Notes: a model not told the origin generated them from the letters alone. A DNA stretch of 64,000 nucleotides from Cyathus striatus (GCA_025738555.1 JAOVFP010000010.1:2294001-2358000); one strand, 5' to 3'; shown: positions 1 through 10,730, counted from the stretch's first letter. Numbers and translations: made by a program.

Positions 1-829
1 TAGTTATATAGAGTAAGCAGATATGTGACTCAATAATGTGCATTGAACATATCAGTATAACCAATAGTGATACAAGAATCATGATCATCTAATGTTTGAG
101 ATGTGTAAGTTTGATGTGATATAGAGTTACATAGTTCAATACCATTATATCATATCTCTAGTCTTGATTGTAAAATGTCAATGGGCTTACATACACACTC
201 TACATTTTTCATTCTAGTTGCTTCTTACTGTTAGACTTCCATAATTTACTAATTGTAATATCTCATGTCATAACTTTCAATTTAGCAAGAACATATATGT
301 TTCCTTGCTTTAATAATTTATTCTGCAGTTTATGATACTTCTGTTCTGTAATGTGAACAATGATATAGATATACAGGTAACCAGACACACATAACTGGCT
401 CAAGTTGTTATATCTTATGACAGACAAAGTTGAAATATTCTACATGTCATAATAAGTTCCAAAAATCTTGTGATCTTATGCAATATGCACAAAATGTGAC
501 AAATTAGATGCATATTGAGAACATGACAAACTTGACATCTGACTTGCATTAAAAACATAATGCAAATGAAAACCATGATAGGATAATAGTAGATAACAAG
601 TGATATGCTGAGTATTCCCCAGTTCACATAGTTTCAAATTTAGATATGTTGTCAATATCAAAGGCCAAATTAGATTACTGAGCTGTGAAAATTGTGGCAA
701 ATGTAACATGTGAAAAGAGCATGATGAGTGACACACATAGGACATGTAATGTGAATCAAAAGATTAATACCTAAGAAAGACAAGATTTCAAAGCATGACA
801 AATGTAGAAATGTGAAAAGTGTGACGAGC
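1..829. other. AT-rich DNA without a recognisable gene
   Basis: The stretch is AT-rich and has only short open frames with no recognisable domain. The frames near 415-745 on the minus strand are low-complexity readings rich in H, L, C and S. I see no promoter or RNA gene I could defend. Confidence 0.5.
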
Positions 830-1500
830 GCTAAAAGTGTGACGAATGTGACGCGCGTGACACACATGAGAAGCATGACACACATGAAAAGCGTGACGCG
901 CGTGAAAAGCGTGACGCGCGTGAAAAGCGTGACGCGCGTGAAAAGCGTGACGCGCGTGAAAAGCGTGACGCGCGTGAAAAGCGTGACGCGCGTGAAAAGC
1001 GTGACGCGCGTGACTAACATGAAGCGCGGGAATATATGTAACAATTGTGACACGCGTGACAAACATGAAGCGCGGGAATATATGTGACAATTGTGACGCG
1101 CGAGAATGTATGTGACAAATGTGACGCGCGAAAGAACGTGACAAACGTGACAAACGTGACGTGCGTGAAATATGCGATGCGTGGGAAATGTGTGATGCGC
1201 GGGAAATATGCGATGCGCGAGAAATGTGTGAAGCGCGGAAAATATGTGAGGCGCGGGAATATGTGTGACAATCGTGACGCGTGAGGAAAATGTAACGCGC
1301 GTGACTAACATGAAGCGCGGGAATATATGTGACAATCGTGACATGCATAAAAAGCGTGACGCGTGTGACTAATATAAAGCGCGGGAATATATGTGACAAT
1401 TGTGACGCGCGAGACGAACGTGATACACAGGAATATATGTGACTAATGTGACGTGCGGGAAATATGTGACGCGCGGGAAGATGTGTCACAATTGTGACAT
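830..1500. repeat. GTGAC-rich minisatellite with an 18-bp core array
   Basis: The core at about 884-1013 has roughly seven head-to-tail copies of the 18-mer GTGAAAAGCGTGACGCGC, six of them essentially identical. Around it, looser units mix GTGAC, ACGCGCG and AAGCGCGGGAATATATGTGAC (the last seen near 1020, 1068, 1310 and 1376). Because 18 is a multiple of three, frames stay open on both strands and give Val/Thr/Arg- or Phe/His/Arg-rich peptides. These are translation artefacts. The GC content is well above that of the flanks. Confidence 0.93.
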
Positions 1501-1539
1501 GTGAGGAAATGTGACAAACTCACACAACTGCAATACCCA

Positions 1540-2205
1540 ATTAGTAGTTATCATTGATTGCTTATGATTGCCTAACCATCCATACTAATATTCAATTAGT
1601 GAAGATCAATGATTGTTTATGATTGCCTAACCATTCATACCAATATTCAATTAGTAAAAATCAATGATTGCTTATAATTGCCTCTCCATTCATACTAATA
1701 TTCAATTAGTAAAAGTCAATGATTGTTTATGATCACCTCACCATCCATACAATAATAATATTCAATTAGAAAAAATCAATGATTGTTTATGATTGCCTCT
1801 CCATTCATACTAATATTCAATTAGATAAATCAATGATTGTCTATGATCACCTAATACATTCATACAATAGTAGTATTCAATTAAAAACAATCAGTGATTG
1901 TTTATGATCACCTCACCATTCATACAATAATAATATTCAATTAGAAAAAATCAATGATTGTTTATGATTGCCTCTCCATTCATACTAATATTCAATTAGA
2001 TAAATCAATGATTGTCTATGATCACCTAATACATTCATACAATAGTAGTATTCAATTAAAAACAATCAGTGATTGTTTATGATCACCTAGCCATCCATAC
2101 AATAGTAATATCCAATTAGAAACAATCAATGATTGCTTATGATCATTTAATACATTCATACAATAGTAGTATTGAATTAGAACCTCAATGATTGTTTATG
2201 ATCCC
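1540..2205. repeat. Tandem array of about 57-61 bp AT-rich units
   Basis: About a dozen diverged units share the core TCAATGATTGTTTATGAT, then CATTCATAC, then TATTCAATTAG. Successive cores lie near 1550, 1605, 1663, 1720, 1779, 1833, 1890, 1950, 2005, 2066, 2127 and 2188. A higher-order repeat of about 170 bp (three units) is visible: 1779-1900 resembles 1950-2070 closely. No coding potential was seen. Confidence 0.9.
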
Positions 2206-3032
2206 AATCATAAAATGGCATGGCTTATTCGATTGGTGTTATATCCATGTCCGGATACATCGTGCCGACGTTCCCACGTGACCTTCTAACATACCCGGTC
2301 CGTTCCCGGAACGTACCCGCTTCGGGTTTACACTTCCCGACGTTCCCGCCCGGGAACGTACCCGGAACCCGTCGGGTTTTCTATCGGATACTTCGGATAC
2401 ATACTTTCTCTTATGACGGCCTCACCGCGTCATCATTCTATTACTCCTCTCTTCCATTCCTACTTATACGTTTCATTATGGCCTTTGTAGATTAGTTCCT
2501 TATTCTTCATTCTGAGCGCATCATTTGCGCCCCTACTCCGCTTTGCCAAGACTTCATTTCCTACTTACTCCTTTGACTTGTCCTTTGTATAATACTTCTA
2601 CATTCGTATCTACAGGTTCCTACTTAGTATAAGTAGTCTTCCAGATGTAATAGGTAGTCTTTAGTATTCGTATCAACTCTGTACACTTTCTTCCTACTCT
2701 AAGTTTCGAAACCCGCTCCAGGTTTTCCTTCGGGTTTCTCTCCCGCTACCTAGTGTAGTGGCGAAGCCCTCTCTTATACTCTGGAACGTCTTCCTTGGTT
2801 ACATATCATCTTCCTCGAAATACGAACCATTCCCTGGGGATATCCAGGCGGCGCAGCACACAAGCTGAAGCCACGGTCCTTTCCGCACTCCCGCTCTACA
2901 TTTCCGCACCCGTACTCACTTCAGGTTTCCGTTATAGTTCTCCCACACCCTCCGGGTGTCTTCGCAACCACTTCTAAGCAGGAAGAGAATCGGTACGTAA
3001 CAATTGGGGCAATCATATAACACTGCTGTTAT
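2206..3032. other. Intergenic, CT-rich leader upstream of the recombinase ORF
   Basis: Between about 2260 and 2385 there are several copies of a GC-rich motif in both orientations (CCCGGGAACGTACCCG and close variants), like the sub-terminal repeats of DNA transposons. From about 2480 to 2960 the plus strand is strongly pyrimidine-rich, as many fungal promoters are. No ORF with domain support is present. Confidence 0.4.
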
Positions 3033-4232
3033 ATGATCAGAATGGCTGGCACTTATGTGGCACCTGCAGCCACACCTGGTGAATTTGTCACGGTAAATGT
3101 GGCTCCTCTCCAGCTGGCGCCGTCCACTCTCCGCCCACACTGTGCCGCCAGCCAGCGCATTTATCTCTGGCACGGCACCAATGTTCCCACACCATCTGTT
3201 CTCGAGATCCCAGTCATCCAACATGCATGGGCTCTGGCACTGCGGGCCTCGCTGGATGAGGCCACCAATTATGGCACTGGCCTCCGGAAGTTCCACATAT
3301 TCTGTGACATCTTCTCTGTTGCTGAGGAGGCTCGCCTTCCCGCCACCTTTCCCCTGCTCCACTCCTTCGCACTCTGGGCGGTGACGGACCCAGACATTCA
3401 CGATGCAGGCTTCGCTGATGGTACAGTTTTTGAGACCGTGTCAGTGTCCACTGCACGCAAGTACCTTGCAGCTATCCGTGCCTGGCACCTGGCACAAGGC
3501 TGGCCCCCCCCATTGACTGAAGGTGATCGTGAACGCCTCGAGTTCTCATTACGCGGCATGGCCCGCATGCAAGGCGCTTCCTGGAAGCGTCCTCCTCGCC
3601 TGCCAATCACCCTTGAGATGCTCCTGCACCTCAAGTCAGTGCTGTCGCGATACGATTCATTTGATGTGTGTATCTGGGCCATGGTCACGGCCGCTTTCTT
3701 TGGGCTAATGCGGTTTGGGGAAGTAGCTGTCCCTACCCGAGCTGCTTACAGGCCAGATCGTTACCTGTCTCGCAGTGCCTGCCTAGTGACGCAGGATGCA
3801 GATGGCCGTCCTTACGCTCGCCTGCGGCTCCCTCACGCCAAGACCACAGCCCCAGGTGAAGTGCAAGATGTGTTCCTGGTGGCACAAGAGGGACTATGCC
3901 CACTGCTCGCCCTTCGCCGCCTCATGTTCAATGTTCCAGCTGGCCCACTGGCTCCCCTGTTCTCATGGCGTGACCGAACAGGGACAGTCCGCCCCATGCT
4001 CAAAACGGCAGCGATTGGCCGCATTAATGACATCCTCACTGCTGCCGGCTGGGGAACGTCCTTTGGACACTCCTTCCGGATTGGTGGTGCGTCATTCTAT
4101 CTGTCCAAGGGCGTGTCCCCAGAAATTGTACGGCTGCATGGCCGCTGGCACTCCTTAGCGTATGAGGCATACATACACGCCTTTGAGCGTATTGCCTCTC
4201 ACCATCTTGCAGACCAGACGAGGGTTGGGTAG
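3033..4232 (+). CDS. Tyrosine recombinase (phage-integrase-like DNA breaking-rejoining enzyme)
   Basis: This is a 399-residue intronless ORF. The C-terminal half carries the tyrosine recombinase signature: Arg227 in GLMRFGE, Lys270 in LPHAKTT, the H-x-x-R box His346/Arg349 in GHSFRIGGAS, His373 in GRWHS, and the nucleophile candidate Tyr380. Residues 60-210 look like the helical core-binding domain. Such recombinases cut and rejoin DNA through a 3'-phosphotyrosine. In fungi they occur in Cryptons, DIRS-like elements and solo families. No reverse transcriptase is adjacent, so a Crypton-like or solo origin fits better, but that is inference. The ORF is GC-richer than its flanks and lacks introns, as expected for a mobile gene. 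A second Met three codons in (3042) is an alternative start. All catalytic positions look intact. Confidence 0.85.
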   Translation: MIRMAGTYVAPAATPGEFVTVNVAPLQLAPSTLRPHCAASQRIYLWHGTNVPTPSVLEIPVIQHAWALALRASLDEATNYGTGLRKFHIFCDIFSVAEEARLPATFPLLHSFALWAVTDPDIHDAGFADGTVFETVSVSTARKYLAAIRAWHLAQGWPPPLTEGDRERLEFSLRGMARMQGASWKRPPRLPITLEMLLHLKSVLSRYDSFDVCIWAMVTAAFFGLMRFGEVAVPTRAAYRPDRYLSRSACLVTQDADGRPYARLRLPHAKTTAPGEVQDVFLVAQEGLCPLLALRRLMFNVPAGPLAPLFSWRDRTGTVRPMLKTAAIGRINDILTAAGWGTSFGHSFRIGGASFYLSKGVSPEIVRLHGRWHSLAYEAYIHAFERIASHHLADQTRVG

Positions 4233-4270
4233 GCTGCACACAGGTGCCGCAGTGGTTATTTGTTTGGGTG

Positions 4271-4367
4271 AGCGGCACACTCTGTTTTGCGTCCAGGGCC
4301 AGTAAACTGACCCATACCCCCCAACCCCTCCAGCTACTATCCCCGCAGCCAGCGTGCTAGACCTTGT
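4271..4367 (+). repeat. Direct repeat copy 1 beside the recombinase gene
   Basis: About 95 bp beginning GCGGCACACTCTGTTTTGCG recur almost identically at 4740. This copy starts about 40 bp after the recombinase stop codon. Offset direct repeats flanking spacer DNA are a feature of some tyrosine-recombinase elements. Confidence 0.9.
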
Positions 4368-4739
4368 TGGAATTAGCTAAGCTACCTGCAGCCCAGGCGT
4401 AGCCGGGAAGCGCCAGTCGCAGCGTCCAACAAGGCGGCAAACAGAGGCAAGCAAAATTTTCCTGCCTCTTTCTGCCGCACCACCAGCACGCACCAAAAAG
4501 CATCTCAGCATCCAAAGTTCAAATCAGCGGTACCGTAGTCGTAAAATAGTCTTCCCCCACCCCCCATCCCGCATGTATGCCATACATAGTAATGATGATT
4601 TTCCGCACCCACATTGTATGATGAACCTGAGTTTCTCACCCCCAGTCCTTCCGACTGTGTGATCATGACCAACAAGAGTACACAAATACGCAAGCACACA
4701 GGATTAGTAGCGAATCGCACTCAAGTGTCCCGCCCACCC

Positions 4740-4834
4740 AGCGGCACACTCTGTTTTGCGTCCAGGGCCAGTAAACTGACCCATACCCCCCAACCCCTCC
4801 AGCTACTATCCCCGCAGCCAGCCAGCGTGACCTT
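4740..4834 (+). repeat. Direct repeat copy 2, 469 bp downstream of copy 1
   Basis: Same sequence as 4271-4367, with a 4-bp insertion (CAGC duplicated) near its end and a changed last dozen bases. The intervening 4370-4739 has no gene. Confidence 0.9.
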
Positions 4835-5464
4835 GTTAGACCAAGGGAAAAAAATAATTGACATTGTCGTTAAAAGTTGAGTTAAGTTACAAACCCTGCT
4901 CTGCAACCTCCTTATGTATTGTAGCTATCATTTTTGGAGGTAATTTTCGAAATTTGTAGTATGTCTTACTGGAGCAGGCCACCTCTGCACCATTTAAGTA
5001 GTCTACTCTATATTGAAAAATCCAACATCGTGTTAAACACGTTGAAATATGTAATCTGTATGTTTTCTGCAATAAAATAAAAATTATGTATTAGCATGAC
5101 ATAAATTATAGCTATTCACATTTTTCTTTCTGGGAATTATAGAATACATGCTCCTAAATACATCCCAGAGGTTATAACCGAGAAAGTGCTATTTGGGGCT
5201 GTGTCAATGTCATTGGCTTTCGGTGTTGAGATTGCTTATGTAAGGGGGTGTTGGATTTCAGTGAGGAGTACCTTACATGAAATGTCTACGAGCCGTTCTC
5301 TCAAAATTTTGATTTTTTTTTTTCTCGAAAATTTTGGCAGTCCATAACAAATGCGCTAAATTCACAGAAAAATCACCATTTTGTAGCTTTTGCGATATTA
5401 TTAATGATCCATATTCGGATCGGGCGTATAGCGGGCCAATACGCTAAACCACGAAGCATGTTAG
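4835..5464. other. Intergenic, no supported gene
   Basis: AT-rich. A 61-codon minus-strand frame at 4887-5072 looks protein-like but has no recognisable motif. I could not tell a decayed gene from chance. Confidence 0.4.
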
Positions 5465-5730
5465 TTGTTTTAACGCTCTGTGGTGCATTGGAAGTTTCAC
5501 TGGTCGGAGTCCCTGGCATGGATAGCGAAGTGTGGAAGAAGGCACTGCAAACTTACGGATGAGAGCTTGTTCATAGCCTAACATAAGTCCTTCATGACTA
5601 GTATAAAAGTTGAGTTTGCCGAGTGTTCCAAGCCCGCTGCCCTGTTCATATAAAGCACCTGATTCAGCCCCGATGGTGCGGCTGAAATCTAGTGTATCGG
5701 ACAGGCCTTCTACGATCCCTTCAAACTCGC
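5465..5730 (-). pseudogene. Class II DAHP synthase fragment, central part, inverted
   Basis: On the minus strand this reads VEGLSDTLDFSRTIGAES and, after a short gap, NFYTSHEGLMLGYEQAL. These match the central part of type II 3-deoxy-D-arabino-heptulosonate-7-phosphate synthase, the first shikimate-pathway enzyme. The frame stays open to about 5444, but similarity fades after RKFAVPSS, and the expected SAH-x-x-WIG-x-RTR block is not seen. The next part of the same protein lies just downstream on the opposite strand, so the gene is broken by an inversion. The family identification is by motif memory, not alignment. Confidence 0.8.
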
Positions 5731-5814
5731 AGCATATGTACGTGTGTGAATGACCAGTCGCGCAGGTAGCGATGCGAAACCTGTAAGGAGGCTGCGTATG
5801 TAGTTTAGCTAACA

Positions 5815-6210
5815 TTGATAACGCAGTACGGAGCCAAGAAAATCGATGGGTATCTTTCAGGGCACATTGCTGCCATTCGAAAGTTAGGGCATCCCGCGGC
5901 GTGGATATGCGATCCCATGCATGGAAACATGTTAACTTTAAGTAGCGGATTGAAAACGTGGAACTTTGGAACAATCATTGACGAGTTCACGTCGTGTTTT
6001 CGCATTGATGCCGCCAACGGCTCGCGCTTGGGTGGGGTCAGTCTCGAGTTTACAGGAGAGCTTAACGATGAGGGGTTCAGTGTCACTGAGTGTCTTCGGG
6101 GTAGCATAAAGCTTAGTGATGATTAACAGTGGTTGAGGTATTAGTCTTTCTGCGATCCTCGGTTGAACTTTGAACAGAGCCTTGAAGTTACGTTCTTGAT
6201 TTCGAACCAT
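5815..6210 (+). pseudogene. Class II DAHP synthase fragment, C-terminal part
   Basis: The plus strand encodes GHPAAWICDPMHGN, then GSRLGGVSLEFTGE, then VTECLRGS, the C-terminal metal- and substrate-binding blocks of class II DAHP synthase. Two in-frame stops follow (6124 TAA and 6142 TAG), after which the same frame continues with FCDPRLNFEQSLEVTF, the conserved CDPRLN-x-x-QSLE block. The order of the C-terminal motifs is preserved but translation would end early. The N-terminal third of the gene is not seen. Together with 5465-5730 this is a rearranged pseudogene. Confidence 0.85.
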
Positions 6211-7060
6211 TTTAAGAAGGAACGAAAGGGGAAGAAAACGGATACGACGAGCGATGTTTTATATTCGGAGTTGCCGTGGGTGTGCGTAGTGGGGCGGTGA
6301 ATGAAGCTGATGTTAAATGAGTATTCATGTTGTCTGTTTCTATGTGTGTTTGTTCAGTCGGGAAAGATGATAATGGAGGGGGGTGAAAAAACCATCTGGG
6401 ACGAGTCAACCCGTCATCGGTCACAGATCGTCACAGGGCTCCAGCCAATCAGATTCAGATCCTGTTCAAGATCCCGAAATCGCCTTATAGGGAAATCGAA
6501 ACCATCCTATAACCCAACTACCTTAAAGGTAGTGGGAATTACAGCAAATGATACATCAGAATGATCCCAGTATCCGGTGCATGCTTTGCATCGTCATACC
6601 TATCTAGGAAAATTAACTACTTGCTGTAAGTCTGCATTGTTCTCGAAGGCGCGAAAACATTTGCGAAACATTTCAAAGGATTTTACTTTCAATACTGCTA
6701 CTGCGACGTTGTCAATCATGACAGTGAAGGCGACTTGAGTTGTTTAAGTTTCAGGATCCCGACAATATTTGACTTCATTTTCGCGAAAGTATTGCAGATA
6801 CAACTTGTAATGGTGATTTGGGAACGGCAGAGTGCATCAGAGGTGCGCACATAAATTAGAGTAAATGTACTTTTACTAAACAATAAAATGGCTTATAGGG
6901 GCTCACATTACTTTTTCCGCGAAGTTGTCAATCGTGTTTATGAAGGGTTCTCTGGTTTATTGTGTCCCAGGCTCCAGACAATATTAGGCTACATGTTCGC
7001 CAAAGTATTACAGATAAAATCCAGTCAAACTCGCTCTCATTCAACGTTTGTCTACTTCGA
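6211..7060. other. Intergenic, partly repeated sequence
   Basis: No gene supported. The stretch 6780-6850 (TTTTCGCGAAAGTATTGCAGAT and following) is related to about 8100-8180 and 6995-7030, so this is already part of the duplicated accessory block. Confidence 0.5.
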
Positions 7061-7167
7061 GGTTTGGATGGATTATAACATCACCCAGTTGAGCGCTTAG
7101 CGTTTAGCGTTTGAAACCAAATGTCGATGATTTGATACTGTTTGAAGGTTGTATTACAGTAAATTAT

Positions 7168-7234
7168 TCGAGTATGGTGTAATTGTTAAAACTCCCGCTT
7201 CCGAGTCGTGACAGGTTCGATTCCCCGTACTCGA
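7168..7234 (+). repeat. tRNA-like unit 1
   Basis: The ends TCGAGTA and TACTCGA pair perfectly as a 7-bp acceptor-like stem. An A-box-like TGGTGTAATTG and a perfect B box GGTTCGATTCC are present. The centre (ACTCCCGCTTCC) resembles the anticodon arm of glycine tRNAs but does not fold into a standard arm. A T-rich run follows about 25 bp downstream. Confidence 0.7.
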
Positions 7235-7341
7235 ATGTCATAAATTAATCGAAATATTTTCTTTTTCTCCTTTATAGAACTTGCGGGAGTCAGACGTGGC
7301 CGGGGCTACTTTTGTACGCAACCAATGTTGGTTTGATACGG

Positions 7342-7415
7342 CGAGTATAGCACGGTTGCTACACCGGGAGGCTTACTTCCCGGTAGTCAGTGAGGGTTCG
7401 ATTCCCCTTACTCGA
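7342..7415 (+). repeat. tRNA-like unit 2
   Basis: CGAGTA pairs with TACTCG at the ends, and GGTTCGATTCC is present. The middle hairpin CCGGGA with TCCCGG differs in sequence from other units but is fully paired. Confidence 0.7.
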
Positions 7416-7514
7416 ATTCATGAAGCCCTTACTGCTGTGTTTCTCGATAGCATTATTCGTTTTATTGTCTCCCAGGCTGTTGACACGGTAAAGTTTTCTA
7501 TTTGCTTTTCGTTC

Positions 7515-7597
7515 TCGAGTATATATGTAGCAATGGCTAACATCTCTCATGTCAGTGATACATATTCCTAGCTCTGGGTTCGATTCCCCGTACTCGG
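7515..7597 (+). repeat. tRNA-like unit 3
   Basis: TCGAGTA at the left end and TACTCGG at the right, A-box-like TAGCAATGGCTAA, perfect B box GGTTCGATTCC. The middle is longer than in other units. A related, more decayed unit lies at 10731-10818. Confidence 0.65.
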
Positions 7598-7696
7598 ATT
7601 TCTTGATGAAAAGATATTTTTTGCTCATTCATGAACTTACCGGGCAGACGTGGCCATGAACTACTTTTGTACACGACCAAAGTTAGTTTAATACAG

Positions 7697-7769
7697 CGAG
7701 TATGGTGCAATAGCTACAACAGACAGCTTACCTTGCTGTAGCTAGTGGGGGTTCGATTCCCCTTACTCA
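7697..7769 (+). repeat. tRNA-like unit 4
   Basis: CGAGTATGGTGCAATAGC start, hairpin ACAGC / GCTGT with loop TTACCTT, B box GGTTCGATTCC. The right end is TACTCAA, which weakens the acceptor stem by one pair. Confidence 0.7.
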
Positions 7770-8814
7770 AATTTGGTTCTATGAAATGTTGAACAATTAT
7801 TTTAATAAACTTAAGTACATGGCGACTCGTTTTGTTGACAGTTCCCCTGTCATGGTAATGTTTCTATTTTTCTTTCTTGGTGTGTCTAAATTATTGTATT
7901 TAATGTTGTTAAAGATGCAGTATTGTTTTTATCAGTCCTATTCGCACGCTCAATGTAGTGTAGTGAGTCAAATTTCCACTGATATTCCAGAACAGTGAAA
8001 CTAGAATGACTCACATCATACATGAGAACACAAATGTGTGTTGACGGGATTATTTAGCACGAAACCACATGAAACACCGAGATGACAGGGTAGTAGTCAG
8101 ATTTTCGCGAATGTATTGCAGATAAAACCTAACGGTGAAGCCATCAAGTGACAGGCCTAATGGCAGCGTGCATTGGAGCGACGCATATATACCATGTATT
8201 TCTCTTCAATCTTTAAGATGTATTTAATCTATGAAAGGATATTTGAAGATTTCATGACATCAAATACTATCTTGTATACTAGTTGCAGAGTTTCGATATT
8301 AGCGTGTAAACATAATGGTGTTATATTTGAATCTGAGGAGAAGTTATCTTCAGGGAGGTACAAGAGTTGATAGAACCATGAGTTGACTTATACTATCGAC
8401 AATACCAAGCCAACCAGCTCCCATTTAATGTTTGTCTACAAAAGGTTTGGGTGAAAATTAACACAAGGGGTACCCACCGGCTAATTCTGAGACACGATGT
8501 AGGAGGGGAGGGTCGGTTAGGTGTTACCTTAAACACGAAACAATATGTGGTTTCACGTGGGTAATTTTAACCAAATATAGCTGATATTTCCGTTATTCCT
8601 GAGTTGAGTTAGCCGGCTGAGGCTCAAATTGGATCCAGTATGAGCAACAATGGGTTTCACAATGATTTGAATCTCAATTGTATGCCAATATAAGTAATTT
8701 TCAACTGTGGATCGAGAATCCATGGACTTTGTGCATACTGGTATATAAGTATTGGATACTCATAGAGTCCAGGTGTTTAACAGACTATTTTTTTGTTTTG
8801 TTTTCTCTAACGCA

Positions 8815-10055
8815 ATGGGCAAGTCTAAAAAGAAGAACAGTGTGAGCTTCCGTTGCATTTTCATTCTGTGATTACATTAGAAGCCCAATTGACTTCATCT
8901 TTACCATAGTCTACTGAATTTAATGAATCATCAACATGCTATTGTGATATTTGCAAATTAGACATTAAGATAGCCTTTGGTGGTGAGGGGAACTGGACAG
9001 AGCATCTCAAAGGCGGTCCACATCGTAAAAATGCTGCTGCAGTGTCCTCCACGCCATTGATTCACAGCTTCTTTGCAAAGCGGGAAAAGTTACCAAAGGG
9101 AAAAAGACTATGATTTCAATGGAGAAATCACAGTGCCCGAATCTGCGCAAGTTCCAGTTGAAGCAAGCAGCTACATTTGCGGATCGCTCACCTTGCACCA
9201 ATCATCCAATTCAATGCGAGTTCTGTCCTGAAAACTCTCCTGCTGTCTGGAAATACAATTTACGGTCACATATACTGGACAATCATCCCACTGCATCCAT
9301 CGAATGGCAAGAGAAACGGTTCAAAGTTACCGAACGAGAGCAAACTTTAATGAAAGCTATATTCCTTATGAAACCTCGAATGTCTCGAAAAAAGAAACTG
9401 CAATTCGGTAAACTAAAGATTTCGGAAGGGCATAGCACAAGAATGGTAATGCTGTTAGTATTATTGCGTGCTATATTAATATGTTCACAAAAACTTACTA
9501 CCAATATTTAGAGACGAACAAGAAACTGAAGAATATCTGGAAGAATCAGAAGACGAAGCTGAACTGAGTGACGACTCCGATGACGAGCTGAATAACGCAG
9601 ACGCCGAGAACGAACAGACTGGTACACATGCACAGGCTGTAACTGAAAACCCTAACAGAGTGGATGGAGGTACAACAGCTTTTGTTAATCGTTCCTGCAG
9701 ATTGATAATCTTGATTCTGGATTCATTTAGAAACAAAGAAGACCAGAGGATCTCGTTGAAGAAAGTTCCAGGATATAGATAATGATGACGAGATGATATG
9801 TGGTGATCCTGACTGTGAGGAAAAGATCGCAGCAGATGAGCTTTTACACTGTAACTCACCTGGATGCAATTTGGTTGTAAGTTATCTCAAATTTATCTTG
9901 GTTCTCTCATTGTATAACCCATTTACAAACAGTATCACCTTACATGTCGAGGGCTAGTTGAATTTCCAAAGAATAATTGGTTCTGTGATGATGGGTGCGG
10001 GAAGAATGCTGGATATCGTGTGGGTGTAGGTCGAAAGAGACGCAAGCTGGCATAG
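8815..10055 (+). pseudogene. Zinc-finger / PHD-finger gene, probably decayed
   Basis: ATG at 8815 starts a Lys-rich MGKSKKKNS exon. An intron at about 8842-8909 joins it to a BED/C2H2-like finger (C-x2-C, then W-x2-H, then H; CDICKLDIKIAFGGEGNW) followed by a PLIHSFFAKREKLP stretch. Frame is lost near 9095 in a GGGAAAAAG run. A second finger follows, PIQCEFC with HILDNHP, then SEGHSTRM. After a likely intron near 9446-9511 comes an acidic Glu/Asp stretch in a third phase. The last exons encode a PHD finger: CGDPDCEEK, ELLHCNSPGC, an intron at 9877-9932, YHLTCRGL, NWFCDDGC, and a basic tail ending in TAG at 10053. Similar multi-zinc-finger proteins of unknown role are common in Agaricomycetes. 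The phase breaks suggest a pseudogene; a missed intron could explain one of them. Confidence 0.65.
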
Positions 10056-10244
10056 CATTACATAAATAATTTCTATAATAGGAAGGTGGGGGTGGGGAGG
10101 GTCGGTCATGGTACATCTTAAACATGAAATATGACGTCGTGTTCATTATTTGGATTGTTGACACCCCTTGAATTAACATCACAGTTGAGCGTTTAAGGCA
10201 ATGGTAGTAATGATAGTTGGTATCATTTGAAGAATTTTAATCAT

Positions 10245-10323
10245 TCGAGTATGGTGTAATGTGTTACATGTAATGGCTGGTTACCTGTAGCGGTAACTTG
10301 AGGTTCGATTCCTCCTTGCTCGA
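10245..10323 (+). repeat. tRNA-like unit 5
   Basis: TCGAGTATGGTGTAATG start, B box GGTTCGATTCC, end TGCTCGA. The central hairpin is GTTACC / GGTAAC, unlike the other units but perfectly paired. Confidence 0.7.
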
Positions 10324-10437
10324 ATTTGCGGCGAAAAGACATTTCTTTTTCTGATTTATAAACTTGTGCCAGTGGGGTCAGAGTCCAGACATAGCCATGA
10401 ACTATTTTTGTACACGACCAATGCTGATTCAATAAAG

Positions 10438-10512
10438 TGAGTATGGTGCAATAGCTACAACAGATAGCTTACTTTTCTGTAGCTAGTAGGCGGTTCGATT
10501 CCCCTTACTTGA
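10438..10512 (+). repeat. tRNA-like unit 6
   Basis: TGAGTATGGTGCAATAGC start, hairpin ACAGA / TCTGT, B box GGTTCGATTCC, end TACTTGA. The left end starts TGAGTA and the right end is TACTTGA, so a C-to-T change on each side keeps most of the stem as G-T wobble or shifted pairs. Confidence 0.65.
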
Positions 10513-10730
10513 ATTAGGATCAGTGTATAAATGTATATTTAACAATTTTTTAAAATAAACTTACATAGCAACTTGCTGGTAAGGTTTTCTGTTTTCTTTC
10601 TTGGTTTGTCCAAACTATCTATTCGCATGCCTAACATAGTGAGTCAATCATTCCACTCGCTTTCCAGAACTAGAATGACTCCCACTGGCAGGCTGTTGAC
10701 ACGGTAAAGTTTTTTATTTGTTTTTCGTTC

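Noticed and set aside
670..1489. Long frames on both strands (up to 233 codons) across the minisatellite
   Set aside because: The 18-bp period keeps frames open by itself. Products are simple repeats of a few residues with no domain.
1540..2205. CRISPR-like array
   Set aside because: Units are diverged, contiguous and without unique spacers, and the window is eukaryotic.
2916..4278. Several frames antisense or shifted to the recombinase ORF
   Set aside because: Shadows of a GC-rich coding sequence; only the 3033-4232 frame carries the recombinase motifs.
4887..5072. 61-codon minus-strand frame with protein-like composition
   Set aside because: No family motif and no splice partners seen; could be a remnant, but cannot be supported.
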